This document shows, in pieces, positions 7,526-15,947 of a DNA stretch of 64,000 bases (positions are counted from its first letter, which is position 1; the number at the start of each line of letters is the position of its first letter). Made by a program: the position numbers and the translations under genes. This DNA comes from RGIG5612 sp017511185 (GTDB taxonomy: Bacteria; Bacillota; Clostridia; Lachnospirales; Lachnospiraceae): contig JAFWLF010000111.1 of assembly GCA_017511185.1 (NCBI GenBank), positions 1 through 64,000 on the forward strand, in the 5' to 3' direction. Under the pieces are notes generated by a model. It was given only the letters and a program-made list of their open reading frames with translations, did not search any database and was not told where the DNA came from.

Positions 7526-8683
7526 ATGGAAAAAGAAAGCCTGGAAGCGAAAATAATGGCGATCCTCCGGATCCGGGAGATTTTGGAAAGATACAGTGAC
7601 GATGACCATCATCTCACGCAGCAGCAGATCATCCATTATCTGAAGCAGGATTATGGACTGATTCTGGAGCGGAAAGCTGTCGCGAGAGACCTTTCCCGCT
7701 TAAAGGAAGCCGGCGTCGAGATCAGGTCCGACCGAAAAGGATCCTATCTTGCCGCCCGCCAATTTGACGATACGGAACTGCGGATCCTGATTGACGGTGT
7801 ACTCAGCAGCCGTTATATATCAAAGAGGGATTCGGATGGCCTGATCGAGCGGCTCTGCGAACTATCTTCTGTCTATTTTTCAGCGAACTACAAACATGTT
7901 TATAATCTGAAAGACTGGCAGAAAGAAGAGAACCCTGCGCTCTTGTATAATATCGACTTGATAAATCAGGCGATCGAAAAAAAATGTCAGTTGGAAGTCA
8001 CTTATTTTTTCTATGAAAAAGACAAAAAAAGGCACAAGGACTATACGGCCCCTGTTTCTCCAGTTGCCCTTTTCCTTGTAGAACAGGAGTACCTGCTTTT
8101 GTATATCATTGATTATCCTTCGATGTTCCCGGAAATGACCATAACCAGTGAAGATTTGGGCGGAAACAACGAACAATGGCTGGTCGCACATCCACTAAGA
8201 GCATTGACTGATCTGAAGCTTTTAGATGAAAAGAAGGCCGTTAAACTGAAATCAACCGACCTGCTCCCAAAAGATATGAGCATTCCGAAATTCATTGAAG
8301 AATTCAGTCTAGACAAGTGGGGCCGTGCATTCATTAACAAGGAAACCGTTGACCGGCATCTGGTCTCCTTCCTCTGCCCTTCAGACTGGATCTGCAGAGC
8401 TATCGACTATTTTGGCAAAAGCATAAACATCTCGGAAATACCGGAACTGCCGAAAAATATAATAAAGGACTATGACGTCTGGAATGAAAACGAAGTGTAT
8501 AAGAACATGGTCAAGATATCTACATATACTACCTTTCCTATTTTAAAAACATTTGTACTGGAGAATGCCCCATTCGTAACTGTGATTTCTCCGGATGATG
8601 CAAAAGAAAAAATGCAGGAATATATCAAAAACTATTACCATGCGCAGAAAGCCCTGGTAAAGGCGATTGAGAAAAATTCGTAA
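7526..8683 (+). CDS. WYL-domain transcriptional regulator
   Basis: This 385-residue protein has an N-terminal winged HTH (about 10-65, with ERKAVARDLSRLKEAG) and a WYL domain (about 140-235: QLEVTYFFYEKDKKRHKDY, then VSPVALFLVEQEYLLLYII and AHPLRALTDLKLL). WYL proteins usually sense ligands such as nucleic acid or small nucleotides and often control phage-defence loci. The ATG at 7526 has AGGGA eight bases upstream. It is divergent from the AAA+ gene, and both promoters carry the 18-bp box, making this protein the prime candidate for its binding factor. Whether it activates or represses is open: the box covers the -35 region. The related HTH of the 2191-3078 product could compete for the same site. 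Confidence 0.85.
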   Translation: MEKESLEAKIMAILRIREILERYSDDDHHLTQQQIIHYLKQDYGLILERKAVARDLSRLKEAGVEIRSDRKGSYLAARQFDDTELRILIDGVLSSRYISKRDSDGLIERLCELSSVYFSANYKHVYNLKDWQKEENPALLYNIDLINQAIEKKCQLEVTYFFYEKDKKRHKDYTAPVSPVALFLVEQEYLLLYIIDYPSMFPEMTITSEDLGGNNEQWLVAHPLRALTDLKLLDEKKAVKLKSTDLLPKDMSIPKFIEEFSLDKWGRAFINKETVDRHLVSFLCPSDWICRAIDYFGKSINISEIPELPKNIIKDYDVWNENEVYKNMVKISTYTTFPILKTFVLENAPFVTVISPDDAKEKMQEYIKNYYHAQKALVKAIEKNS

Positions 8684-8698
8684 GCAACGTGACTTACG

Positions 8699-11600
8699 CT
8701 ACACATCAATATGATAGATCAGCGCATCTGCTTCCTCGCCGGTTAGTTCTTTGAACGCCTTAATATAGGCGCCAAGCTGTTCCTGGTATTTTTTGTCGAG
8801 ATCAGACGGATCCGCATTGGTCTTATAATCGATGATATGCCAGTTTCCGTTCTTTTTATAGATAGCGTCCATGACACCATTCCAGATGCTTCCCTTCTCT
8901 TCTTCAGGCAACTGATAGCAGAAAGGAACCTCGCAGAAGACCTCGTCCGCTGAAAGCAATTCCTCAAGGAGATCCTGCGGTGCATCATTCACCTGCGGAT
9001 ATCCACCGTTTCGCATCGTCTCGCCGACGTTTGTCAGCATTTCTTCTCCGTCTGCTTCGGTGTAGGCATACTCCGAAAGTATTTCCTGAACGGTATCCTT
9101 CAGATCGATCTGATCGCCCGCCGATACCATAGTTTCCATCAGTTTATGTACCATCGTACCAACCAGCGCCGGGTCCTTCCGGACAACTCGTGTGCGTGCC
9201 TGCTCATCTTCCGCATCTTCAAAGTCATTTTCCTCAGACCGCCCCTTCACCTTGATCATACTTGGACGCCGTATTTCATATGTTTTTTCTCCAGAGGAAC
9301 TATCGGCAAAAATTGTATGATCCGCCGCTTCCTGATAAATCGAAGATACCGGTTTCACCATTCGTTCCTGTGTTGGCTGCACTTCCCCTTTTTGCAGATC
9401 GAAGAAATCTCCGTCACAGTGATCAATGAACTGCAGCCACGGATTGCTTTCCAAATCGTTACCACTTGCATTCAGCGCACGTCCAACCAAAAGCACTCTC
9501 CTGGCTCTTGTCGCGGCCACATATAATAACCGAAGTCTTTCCGCCGCAAGGGCTTCCTCTTCCAGTTCTTTTTCTGCTTCAAACGCATGATTCTGAAAAA
9601 CAGGGAAGAAGTTTTTCTCTGCTGCAAAGATCCAGCACTTCGGCATCTTACCGGAATGGTCCACGCGCATAGACGCATTTCCTTTTTTCTGGCTTGGAGA
9701 AGCAAGGATCACGATCGGCGCTTCCAGACCTTTCACTTTGTGCAGGTTTGCAAGATGCACCTTATTTTCATCCCGCTGGAGCGAAATGGTCCGCTCCTCG
9801 TCCGACTCATCACAAATTAAGCGTGACAGATAATCCGATCCATCTTTTAAAGAAGCCACTTCTCCGGAAATCTCAGCATTGTGCAGCAGTTCCATCGCAA
9901 AGAGTGCGGTTTCCAAATTCTCCGACCCAAAAGCTGCAAAGACCGGATAGTGTTCTAAGATCAGCCCCAGAAGGGCTGCGCAGGAAAGATCATTGACCGG
10001 AAATCCCTTTTCTTCCAAAAGATCAAGTTTTTCTACGCCGACCTGATAAATCTTTTCCGAAGGATGTGCCAGCGCAGCAAAGATTTTCGCTGCATGCACT
10101 AAAGCCGGACAATCGTGAAAAACGACTTTTCCCTCCACAAGGAACGGAATGTTCCTGGCCGTAAACTCCTGCATATAGTCCGCCAGTTTTGTTTTCACCG
10201 GCGTAATGATCATGAAGTCTTTATATGTGATCCTTCGGATCTTTGCATCTTCTTTGTTTTCCTTTTCTCGTATCAGGTATGCCGGATTATCCACAAGCTG
10301 CTCGATGATGTCTGCGACTTTAAAAGGATCCTTGTCGGATTCCTCTGCAGTCTTTCCACTATAGGAAGGATAGTAATAAACGCCTTCAAATGTGCCATCC
10401 TCATCCGGCTTATCTCCGAGAGGGATTTCCCGGAACCGACTCTGGTTTTCCGTATCCTCCGGCAGCAATCCCGTAAACACCTGATTAAACCATTCGTTCA
10501 TCTGATACGTGGAACGGAAATTGCGGTTCAGGTACAGCACTTCACCAACAGAACCAGTAAACAGCGCCTTCACTTTTGAAAACGAAGCAACATCTGCGCT
10601 TCGGAAGCGATAAATGGACTGTTTCGGATCGCCCACTATAAAGAGTGAGCCTGGCTTTGGAATGCAGGCTCTCCAGTCCGGAGTTGGATTCTGTGCAGCA
10701 AGATAGAAAAAGATTTCCGCCTGAAGCGGGTTCGTATCCTGAAATTCATCGATTAGGAAATAACTATGGCGTGCATAGATATGCCGGATCAAAACACCAC
10801 CTTTGGCAGTATCTTCCTTCAGCATATCCCGCAGATACAAAAGATAATCAAAGAAGGTCAGACTGCCTTCCTGCTTCAGTTTTCTGGCAACCGGCTCCAC
10901 ACAATCCGCAACAAAGCTGAGCGCTACAGCCGCCTGCAGGTTTTCTATTTTTTCTTTGATATAGTATTCTGACTCTTCATCTACCTCATACCATCCCGTC
11001 TTTCCTCTGGATTCATGGGCGGTAAATAATGCGGAAGCAGCCATCCCCAGCTGATCCGGATCGATGGTCGGTATCAGCCGCAGATCTTTTAATGATTTAA
11101 ACGCAGCAAGGAGATCGGAGACATCTTCGCTCCATTCACCAAGAAGCGCCTGCCGACGCACTTTCAATTCTTCATATGCCTTAACTGAATTCTTGTTTTT
11201 CTCATAAATATATTCCGGATGCGCAAAGAGTTTTTTTATCAGCTCCTTCATAGGACCTTCCACATCCTGAAATACTTCTTCCGGAGATTGTGGCTGCGCA
11301 TCATCCTGCATGATCTTGGCGTTTCGGTTTGCCAGCATGATTTTCAAAAGCGAAAGAAACACTTCCTCTGCATTCCAATACATAGCGCGGAACTCTGTGC
11401 ATTTTTCTTTCAGCGCTTCGCCATAAGGCGCCACTCCATTCTGGATCAGCGAATACTCCCTGCGACAAAGGGCATCCATCTCCTCATCCGGGATCACCAT
11501 GCTGTTCGAAGGAATGCCCGCCTCTGCCGGATGCTCGGAAAGGATCATGTTACAGAAGGAGTCAATCGTGCCCATAAAGCAGAGGTCAATGTTCTTCAGC

Positions 11601-11866
11601 GCCTCTGCACAGTTTGCGTTCTCTGATGCTTTTTTTGCCAGTGCTTCCTGGAAGCGGCTGTAAAATTCTCCTGCCGCAGCTTTTGTAAATGTAATGGCGC
11701 AGATTTTACTGACATCTATCCCTGCCTCAACCATAGAGACCATGCGCTGCACGAGGGAGTATGTTTTTCCGCTTCCTGCGCCGGCTTCCACAAAAAAGTT
11801 CGTGAAAATATCCGATTCGATCCGTTCTCTTGCTTTTTTGTCCTGCATGAATAAAGTATCCTGCAT
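8699..11866 (-). CDS. AddA-like UvrD/Rep helicase with C-terminal RecB-type nuclease
   Basis: This 1055-residue protein has superfamily 1A helicase motifs: AGAGSGKTYSL at about 28-38, LIDEFQDTNPLQ near 372, GDPKQSIYRFRSADV, HKVKGLEAPIVI near 709 and LLYVAATRARR near 782. A RecB-family nuclease motif follows (HIIDYKTNADPSDLDKKYQEQ around 1012). It is shorter than typical Firmicute AddA (about 1200 residues). The start at 11866 is chosen because its ATG overlaps the stop of the AddB-like gene (TGATG) and GGAGG precedes it. The B-then-A order matches addB-addA operons. It is either the cell's double-strand break repair exonuclease or a dedicated defence nuclease of this island. Confidence 0.85.
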   Translation of the reverse strand: MQDTLFMQDKKARERIESDIFTNFFVEAGAGSGKTYSLVQRMVSMVEAGIDVSKICAITFTKAAAGEFYSRFQEALAKKASENANCAEALKNIDLCFMGTIDSFCNMILSEHPAEAGIPSNSMVIPDEEMDALCRREYSLIQNGVAPYGEALKEKCTEFRAMYWNAEEVFLSLLKIMLANRNAKIMQDDAQPQSPEEVFQDVEGPMKELIKKLFAHPEYIYEKNKNSVKAYEELKVRRQALLGEWSEDVSDLLAAFKSLKDLRLIPTIDPDQLGMAASALFTAHESRGKTGWYEVDEESEYYIKEKIENLQAAVALSFVADCVEPVARKLKQEGSLTFFDYLLYLRDMLKEDTAKGGVLIRHIYARHSYFLIDEFQDTNPLQAEIFFYLAAQNPTPDWRACIPKPGSLFIVGDPKQSIYRFRSADVASFSKVKALFTGSVGEVLYLNRNFRSTYQMNEWFNQVFTGLLPEDTENQSRFREIPLGDKPDEDGTFEGVYYYPSYSGKTAEESDKDPFKVADIIEQLVDNPAYLIREKENKEDAKIRRITYKDFMIITPVKTKLADYMQEFTARNIPFLVEGKVVFHDCPALVHAAKIFAALAHPSEKIYQVGVEKLDLLEEKGFPVNDLSCAALLGLILEHYPVFAAFGSENLETALFAMELLHNAEISGEVASLKDGSDYLSRLICDESDEERTISLQRDENKVHLANLHKVKGLEAPIVILASPSQKKGNASMRVDHSGKMPKCWIFAAEKNFFPVFQNHAFEAEKELEEEALAAERLRLLYVAATRARRVLLVGRALNASGNDLESNPWLQFIDHCDGDFFDLQKGEVQPTQERMVKPVSSIYQEAADHTIFADSSSGEKTYEIRRPSMIKVKGRSEENDFEDAEDEQARTRVVRKDPALVGTMVHKLMETMVSAGDQIDLKDTVQEILSEYAYTEADGEEMLTNVGETMRNGGYPQVNDAPQDLLEELLSADEVFCEVPFCYQLPEEEKGSIWNGVMDAIYKKNGNWHIIDYKTNADPSDLDKKYQEQLGAYIKAFKELTGEEADALIYHIDV

Positions 11867-14376
11867 CAGCCTGTCACCTCCTCTCTGTCTTTTCCGCAAA
11901 TATCCGCGCACTTGCAGTACTTGCAGTTCGCATCCTTTTCACCCGGATTACACGGATAATCGGAGGTTTCCAACGACTGTCGGAAGAATTCCAGTTTCTT
12001 AGCCAATGCTGCTTTCATTGCATCGTTGTAATGACAGACAACCGATTCATTCAGTCGGATATACCGGTATTCGCAGGATGTCACCGGAATACCCTGCTGC
12101 TCGGCCATATATGCGTAAAGGAGGACCTGCAGACAGGTATCCGCATCATCTTCCACATGTTCGATACGCCGTTTTGTTTTATAGTCCGCGATTATGCAGT
12201 TCGCATCATCGATCTTTTCAATCCGGTCCGGATAGCCAAACAGTTTCACGCCAGTTTCATGCTCCACGGTCCATTGATCTTCCGCGCTGAGCACTTCATA
12301 ACCCGGATCATTGTCATACGCATTTTCCATCATTTTCAAAAATGCGCGTTTTTCCTTTGTCATTGCCTCCATATGCATCGGCGGCCTGCTCTTTAAGAAA
12401 TCATCAAACTCTTTTTCCGCGCGTTTCAGGAATTCATTTTGGGAAACATGCTTCTCTGCCAGATGTTCCATCTGGGAATGTGCCAGCGTACCAAGCTGAT
12501 TGGCATTGATCACAGTAAACGGATCATCGTCTTCCGGCTCCCGGATCTTCAGAATCTTTGTTAAATAGAACCTACGCGGGCAACTGAAAAAGATTTCCAA
12601 AGCACTTGGCGACCAGGCTTTCTCCAAGTCGGCCCTCTGGATATCCTCCTCTTTCAAAGCCAGGTCTGCTTTACCAACGATATTGCGGTTATATGCCTGC
12701 CCGATTTTAGAAACACTGGATAAGACATGATCAAAGAAGCCTACATGACGAAGGCTTTGTTTGAAGTCTTCCATGGATGCGTCCGGGTGAGCGGACTGGA
12801 AGATCTCAAACAAAACGGACGAAGGATTATCTTCTTTGTGTTCTGCCAACTGATATCCGGCATAAGACATTCGAATCGTCACATCAAGTGCAGAAGACGC
12901 GCGGAGCAGATTCAGAAGTGTCTTCTTCTTATCCTGGATCCGATTTACCGAAGTTGGGACTGAAGATTCATCTCCGAAAAGAAGATAATCGGAATCTAAC
13001 AGAAGATAGTTTTCGGTTGGCGACCCTGGGAAGACGGACGCGGAAAGACCAGCAATAAACAGATTCGGTCTTAAAGAAGCAAGCGCGCCTGTGATGGATG
13101 TTACATACAGTTCTCCTTCACGGCTGATCTCCGAGCAAACCGTTTTTGCCAATAGATCCGGAATAATAAGGCTGATGTCATCATCCGAGTATTTTGTAAA
13201 AGCATCTAATGTATTTGTAATGACGCCGATGGCCGAGCGGTCTACACGGCCTGCAAATCCATCCCGGATAAGCGAATACGTACGGATAAAATAACTGCAG
13301 CCCTTGGCAAGCTCTTCTGCAAGGAACGTGACGCTTTTCAAAGTCTCCAGATCATCCTCTTTGGTCAGTGTGTCCTTGTATGCTTTGATGCGTTTCTTGT
13401 TTTCTGCGCCATCGCTGCTGATGCGAAGCTGCCCGGCCACCTCACAGAGCTTATGAATCCTAGTCAATCCGAACGCCTGCCGATCCAGCGCTTCGCTCGT
13501 TAAGAGTTTTTCCAGTGCATTGACGCCATGAAAGCCCTTCGTATTCCATTCATAGTAAAGTTTTAATAATTCCGCCGGATTGGAATTGATGATCGGGATG
13601 CCGTTTCCGAATGTCACAGGAATGTGGTACTGCAGAGATTGATCATAGATCAATTGTGCATAGGAACTGCTATCGGCCGCAGCAATGACGCACTGGTCTA
13701 ATGGAATGTTATTCTCGTAGATGTAGCCAAGAATGTCCTCCACTTCATTCGAGGCTCCATAAGCATCCGTCATCACGATTTCCGGAAGCGTATTCTCTTC
13801 TTTATCAAATAGATCTATAAGGCTGATTTCCTGATAGCTGTCGTCAGACAGTTTTTGAAGGAGTTCTTTTTCGAGTGGACTGAGCGGATACTCTTTCAAG
13901 ATATAGAAGGTTGCCTTCAGCAGCTTAGCTTCTAAAGCCGCCTTACGAATCAGGCCAATGGTATCGATATAATGATTATCCTTAAGTGCGCGGAGGTATT
14001 TTCCATAAACCTCCGCCAAAGCCTGGTTCTTTTTTGGGAACTCCCCGCCGGACAGCATGCCCCGGATAGTCTCTTCTTCTTTGTTCGGAATTAGGGATCG
14101 CATGGAAAAGATTGCCGACGCGATCTGTTCGCAATCCGCATAAGAAGCAGACGCAAAGTAAGAAACCTTATTCAGAAAGGCATTATAAACAGAAGGCTCT
14201 TCCCTTCGAGGCAGAAAGGTTTCCTTCACGCTGATTCCGGAGCGCATCAGGGCCAACCGGGAAAGGCCAGTAGCATTTTCCACTCGCACTCCAAGTGTAT
14301 TCTTTCCAAAACGCGCCAACGTGCGGATCAGTTCCGTTCCTCTGCAGGCAGGCGCAAAGATGATGGTTTCGTGCAT
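11866..14376 (-). CDS. AddB-like PD-(D/E)XK nuclease with Fe-S cluster cysteines
   Basis: This 836-residue partner lies immediately upstream of the AddA-like gene and overlaps it. The C-terminal third holds the AddB-type nuclease: SPSALEIFFSCPRRFYL (Cys near 600), IADYKTKRRIEH (catalytic D and K near 730) and a terminal cysteine group in NPGEKDANCKYCKCADICG, consistent with the 4Fe-4S staple that links distant cysteines in AddB. The N-terminus (FAPACRGTELIRTLARFGKN) lacks an intact Walker A. It is much shorter than Firmicute AddB proteins (about 1150 residues). A weak GGTAGAG site precedes the start. No box is seen upstream. It acts with the AddA-like protein on DNA ends. Confidence 0.75.
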   Translation of the reverse strand: MHETIIFAPACRGTELIRTLARFGKNTLGVRVENATGLSRLALMRSGISVKETFLPRREEPSVYNAFLNKVSYFASASYADCEQIASAIFSMRSLIPNKEEETIRGMLSGGEFPKKNQALAEVYGKYLRALKDNHYIDTIGLIRKAALEAKLLKATFYILKEYPLSPLEKELLQKLSDDSYQEISLIDLFDKEENTLPEIVMTDAYGASNEVEDILGYIYENNIPLDQCVIAAADSSSYAQLIYDQSLQYHIPVTFGNGIPIINSNPAELLKLYYEWNTKGFHGVNALEKLLTSEALDRQAFGLTRIHKLCEVAGQLRISSDGAENKKRIKAYKDTLTKEDDLETLKSVTFLAEELAKGCSYFIRTYSLIRDGFAGRVDRSAIGVITNTLDAFTKYSDDDISLIIPDLLAKTVCSEISREGELYVTSITGALASLRPNLFIAGLSASVFPGSPTENYLLLDSDYLLFGDESSVPTSVNRIQDKKKTLLNLLRASSALDVTIRMSYAGYQLAEHKEDNPSSVLFEIFQSAHPDASMEDFKQSLRHVGFFDHVLSSVSKIGQAYNRNIVGKADLALKEEDIQRADLEKAWSPSALEIFFSCPRRFYLTKILKIREPEDDDPFTVINANQLGTLAHSQMEHLAEKHVSQNEFLKRAEKEFDDFLKSRPPMHMEAMTKEKRAFLKMMENAYDNDPGYEVLSAEDQWTVEHETGVKLFGYPDRIEKIDDANCIIADYKTKRRIEHVEDDADTCLQVLLYAYMAEQQGIPVTSCEYRYIRLNESVVCHYNDAMKAALAKKLEFFRQSLETSDYPCNPGEKDANCKYCKCADICGKDREEVTG

Positions 14377-14394
14377 GATCTCTACCTATCCAGT

Positions 14395-14487
14395 TCAAAA
14401 GAAGTCTTTAAACATTCCCCAATAATGGTCTTGGCGCCGATATTCATCGCATCCTCTTTCTATGTATTCCACGGTCGCCATGTTCAT
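14395..14487 (-). CDS. Possible 30-residue small protein upstream of the AddB-like gene
   Basis: An open frame of 30 codons ends 18 bp before the AddB-like start. The peptide begins MNMATVEYIERG and ends YWGMFKDFF; it is amphipathic with many aromatic residues. No ribosome binding site precedes it, and its boundaries are uncertain. It may be a leader peptide, a remnant of a lost gene, or chance. The rest of the 397-bp gap is AT-rich and holds the promoter at 14692-14720. Confidence 0.25.
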   Translation of the reverse strand: MNMATVEYIERGCDEYRRQDHYWGMFKDFF

Positions 14488-14691
14488 CGTTAACATTTAT
14501 ATGTCTACTGAATATATGCTACCATGCTCAACCTCTCAGTCAAGCAACTTTATTCCTTTTTCTTTTATCCATACTATTATCTTATTTTTTCTAAATCCAT
14601 TCTCATAGTGATTGTGAGTAAACTAATAATAACAATAATACAAACAGCCTTGACAAACTTTGAAATACTCCTTTTCCCCGATTGCAATCAC

Positions 14692-14720
14692 TTTACAAAG
14701 ATTATTTGCTTTTATACAAT
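14692..14720 (+). promoter_or_regulatory. Sigma-A-type promoter for the 14774-15637 gene
   Basis: TTTACA (14692-14697) and TACAAT (14715-14720) are separated by exactly 17 bp, 53 bp upstream of the start codon. This is a consensus-like promoter, unlike the box promoters on the other side of the island. Confidence 0.7.
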
Positions 14721-14773
14721 TATAAAAATGATATTTATATGCTAATTCAAGCACCAAGTACAAGGAGGGCGCC

Positions 14774-15637
14774 ATGTCATACAGATTATTAGATGATAGT
14801 TATACATATGAACAAAATTATAAGAATACTATAATAAAAATAGAATCAAAAATGAAAAAAAACATAAGAAAAGCGGCAGAGGCAGGAATTGATGATCTAT
14901 TAAATGCTCTGTCCTTAAACCCATATTATGGAAAATCGATTTCTGATGTAGTGCGGAAGGTTAAAATTAGTTTTTCTGACGAGATTATTAATATTAGTGT
15001 TCCAGGGTTAAAAACTAAAAGGACTGCAAAAAAGGAGAAAAACCACGAAAACGAATCAGATTATACATATAACGATTCCATATGGAATAAAAAGGATAAT
15101 ATGAATCCTTTCTCAAATTTACCGAAACCAATTAATGACTTTGACCACGAACAGTATCAGAAACTATATCAAGGTTTTACATATACTGTCCTGGTAGATT
15201 ATGATCAAAAAAACGATAAGATCACGTTATATTTAAAAGCCATCAAACAATCACAATACAATGCATATGCTGATTTTGATGATATCGTGTATTCTTTATT
15301 TGTGTATGGACTGTTCCAGTCGTTTTATTATAAATATAGAAAGCAATTTGGAATTCCACAGCTTCCAAATGACGAAAATGAAAAAATAATAGTATGCAGC
15401 ATTGCAAGCTTTATTGAACATATATTTGCCAAGGAAGTGTTGAGAAATGTTATCTTGGCAAATGCATTTTGGGATAACTTCATCGCCCATGCAGTTGAAA
15501 TATGGCCGTGCGCTGGTATTCAGGGAATCCTTAGCAACGACAGAATGAAAACTATTTTCATGAGGAGTATGTATAGCACCACCGAGGCATGCCTTGCAAT
15601 TCTTACAGAAGTTCCTTATTTTCACTGGAAGATTTAG
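14774..15637 (+). CDS. Uncharacterised island protein, paralogue of 4260-5195
   Basis: This 287-residue product is homologous to the 4260-5195 protein by its KISFSDE motif, the AHAVEIWPCAGIQGI motif and the terminal TEACLAILTEVPY motif. The family is not recognised and shows no membrane segment or familiar active site. The ATG at 14774 has AAGGAGG seven bases upstream. It is transcribed from its own promoter and ends near a hairpin terminator (15720-15747). Its codons are far more AT-rich than those of its paralogue, so the two copies probably reached the locus from different sources or have been apart for a long time. Confidence 0.65.
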   Translation: MSYRLLDDSYTYEQNYKNTIIKIESKMKKNIRKAAEAGIDDLLNALSLNPYYGKSISDVVRKVKISFSDEIINISVPGLKTKRTAKKEKNHENESDYTYNDSIWNKKDNMNPFSNLPKPINDFDHEQYQKLYQGFTYTVLVDYDQKNDKITLYLKAIKQSQYNAYADFDDIVYSLFVYGLFQSFYYKYRKQFGIPQLPNDENEKIIVCSIASFIEHIFAKEVLRNVILANAFWDNFIAHAVEIWPCAGIQGILSNDRMKTIFMRSMYSTTEACLAILTEVPYFHWKI

Positions 15638-15719
15638 AAATCCTTGTACAGCATTAAAGCAAGGGCACATAGTTTCTCTTCTTCTTTTTCACTAATTACA
15701 TATTATTCCATTAAGACGC

Positions 15720-15747
15720 AAAAAGGCCGGCATTTACCGACCTTTTT
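15720..15747. terminator. Bidirectional hairpin terminator
   Basis: AAAAAGGCCGG and CCGACCTTTTT pair around a 6-nt loop with one mismatch, giving a T-run in both directions. It ends the 14774-15637 unit and could also stop the minus-strand gene at 15948. The rest of 15638-15947 is AT-rich with no gene seen. Confidence 0.8.
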
Positions 15748-15947
15748 CCTTAATATCTCAATGTTTTAAATTAATTATGCCAAACAGATAAGATAAGAAA
15801 CGGAAACTTTTAGCCGTTGCGTTTCGGATAAAAGAAAAACTCCTTTCTTCAGGGACTAAAATAGAAACTGTTTTCCTCATTTATGATTCAATCACTCTTT
15901 CATCATCATTTTTCCATAGTTATTAATAGTATTTAATATCATTAAAA

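Noticed and set aside
11866..14376. CRISPR Cas4-like nuclease
   Set aside because: The cysteine and PD-(D/E)XK arrangement is also that of AddB, the protein is far too long for Cas4, and its partner is an AddA-like helicase.
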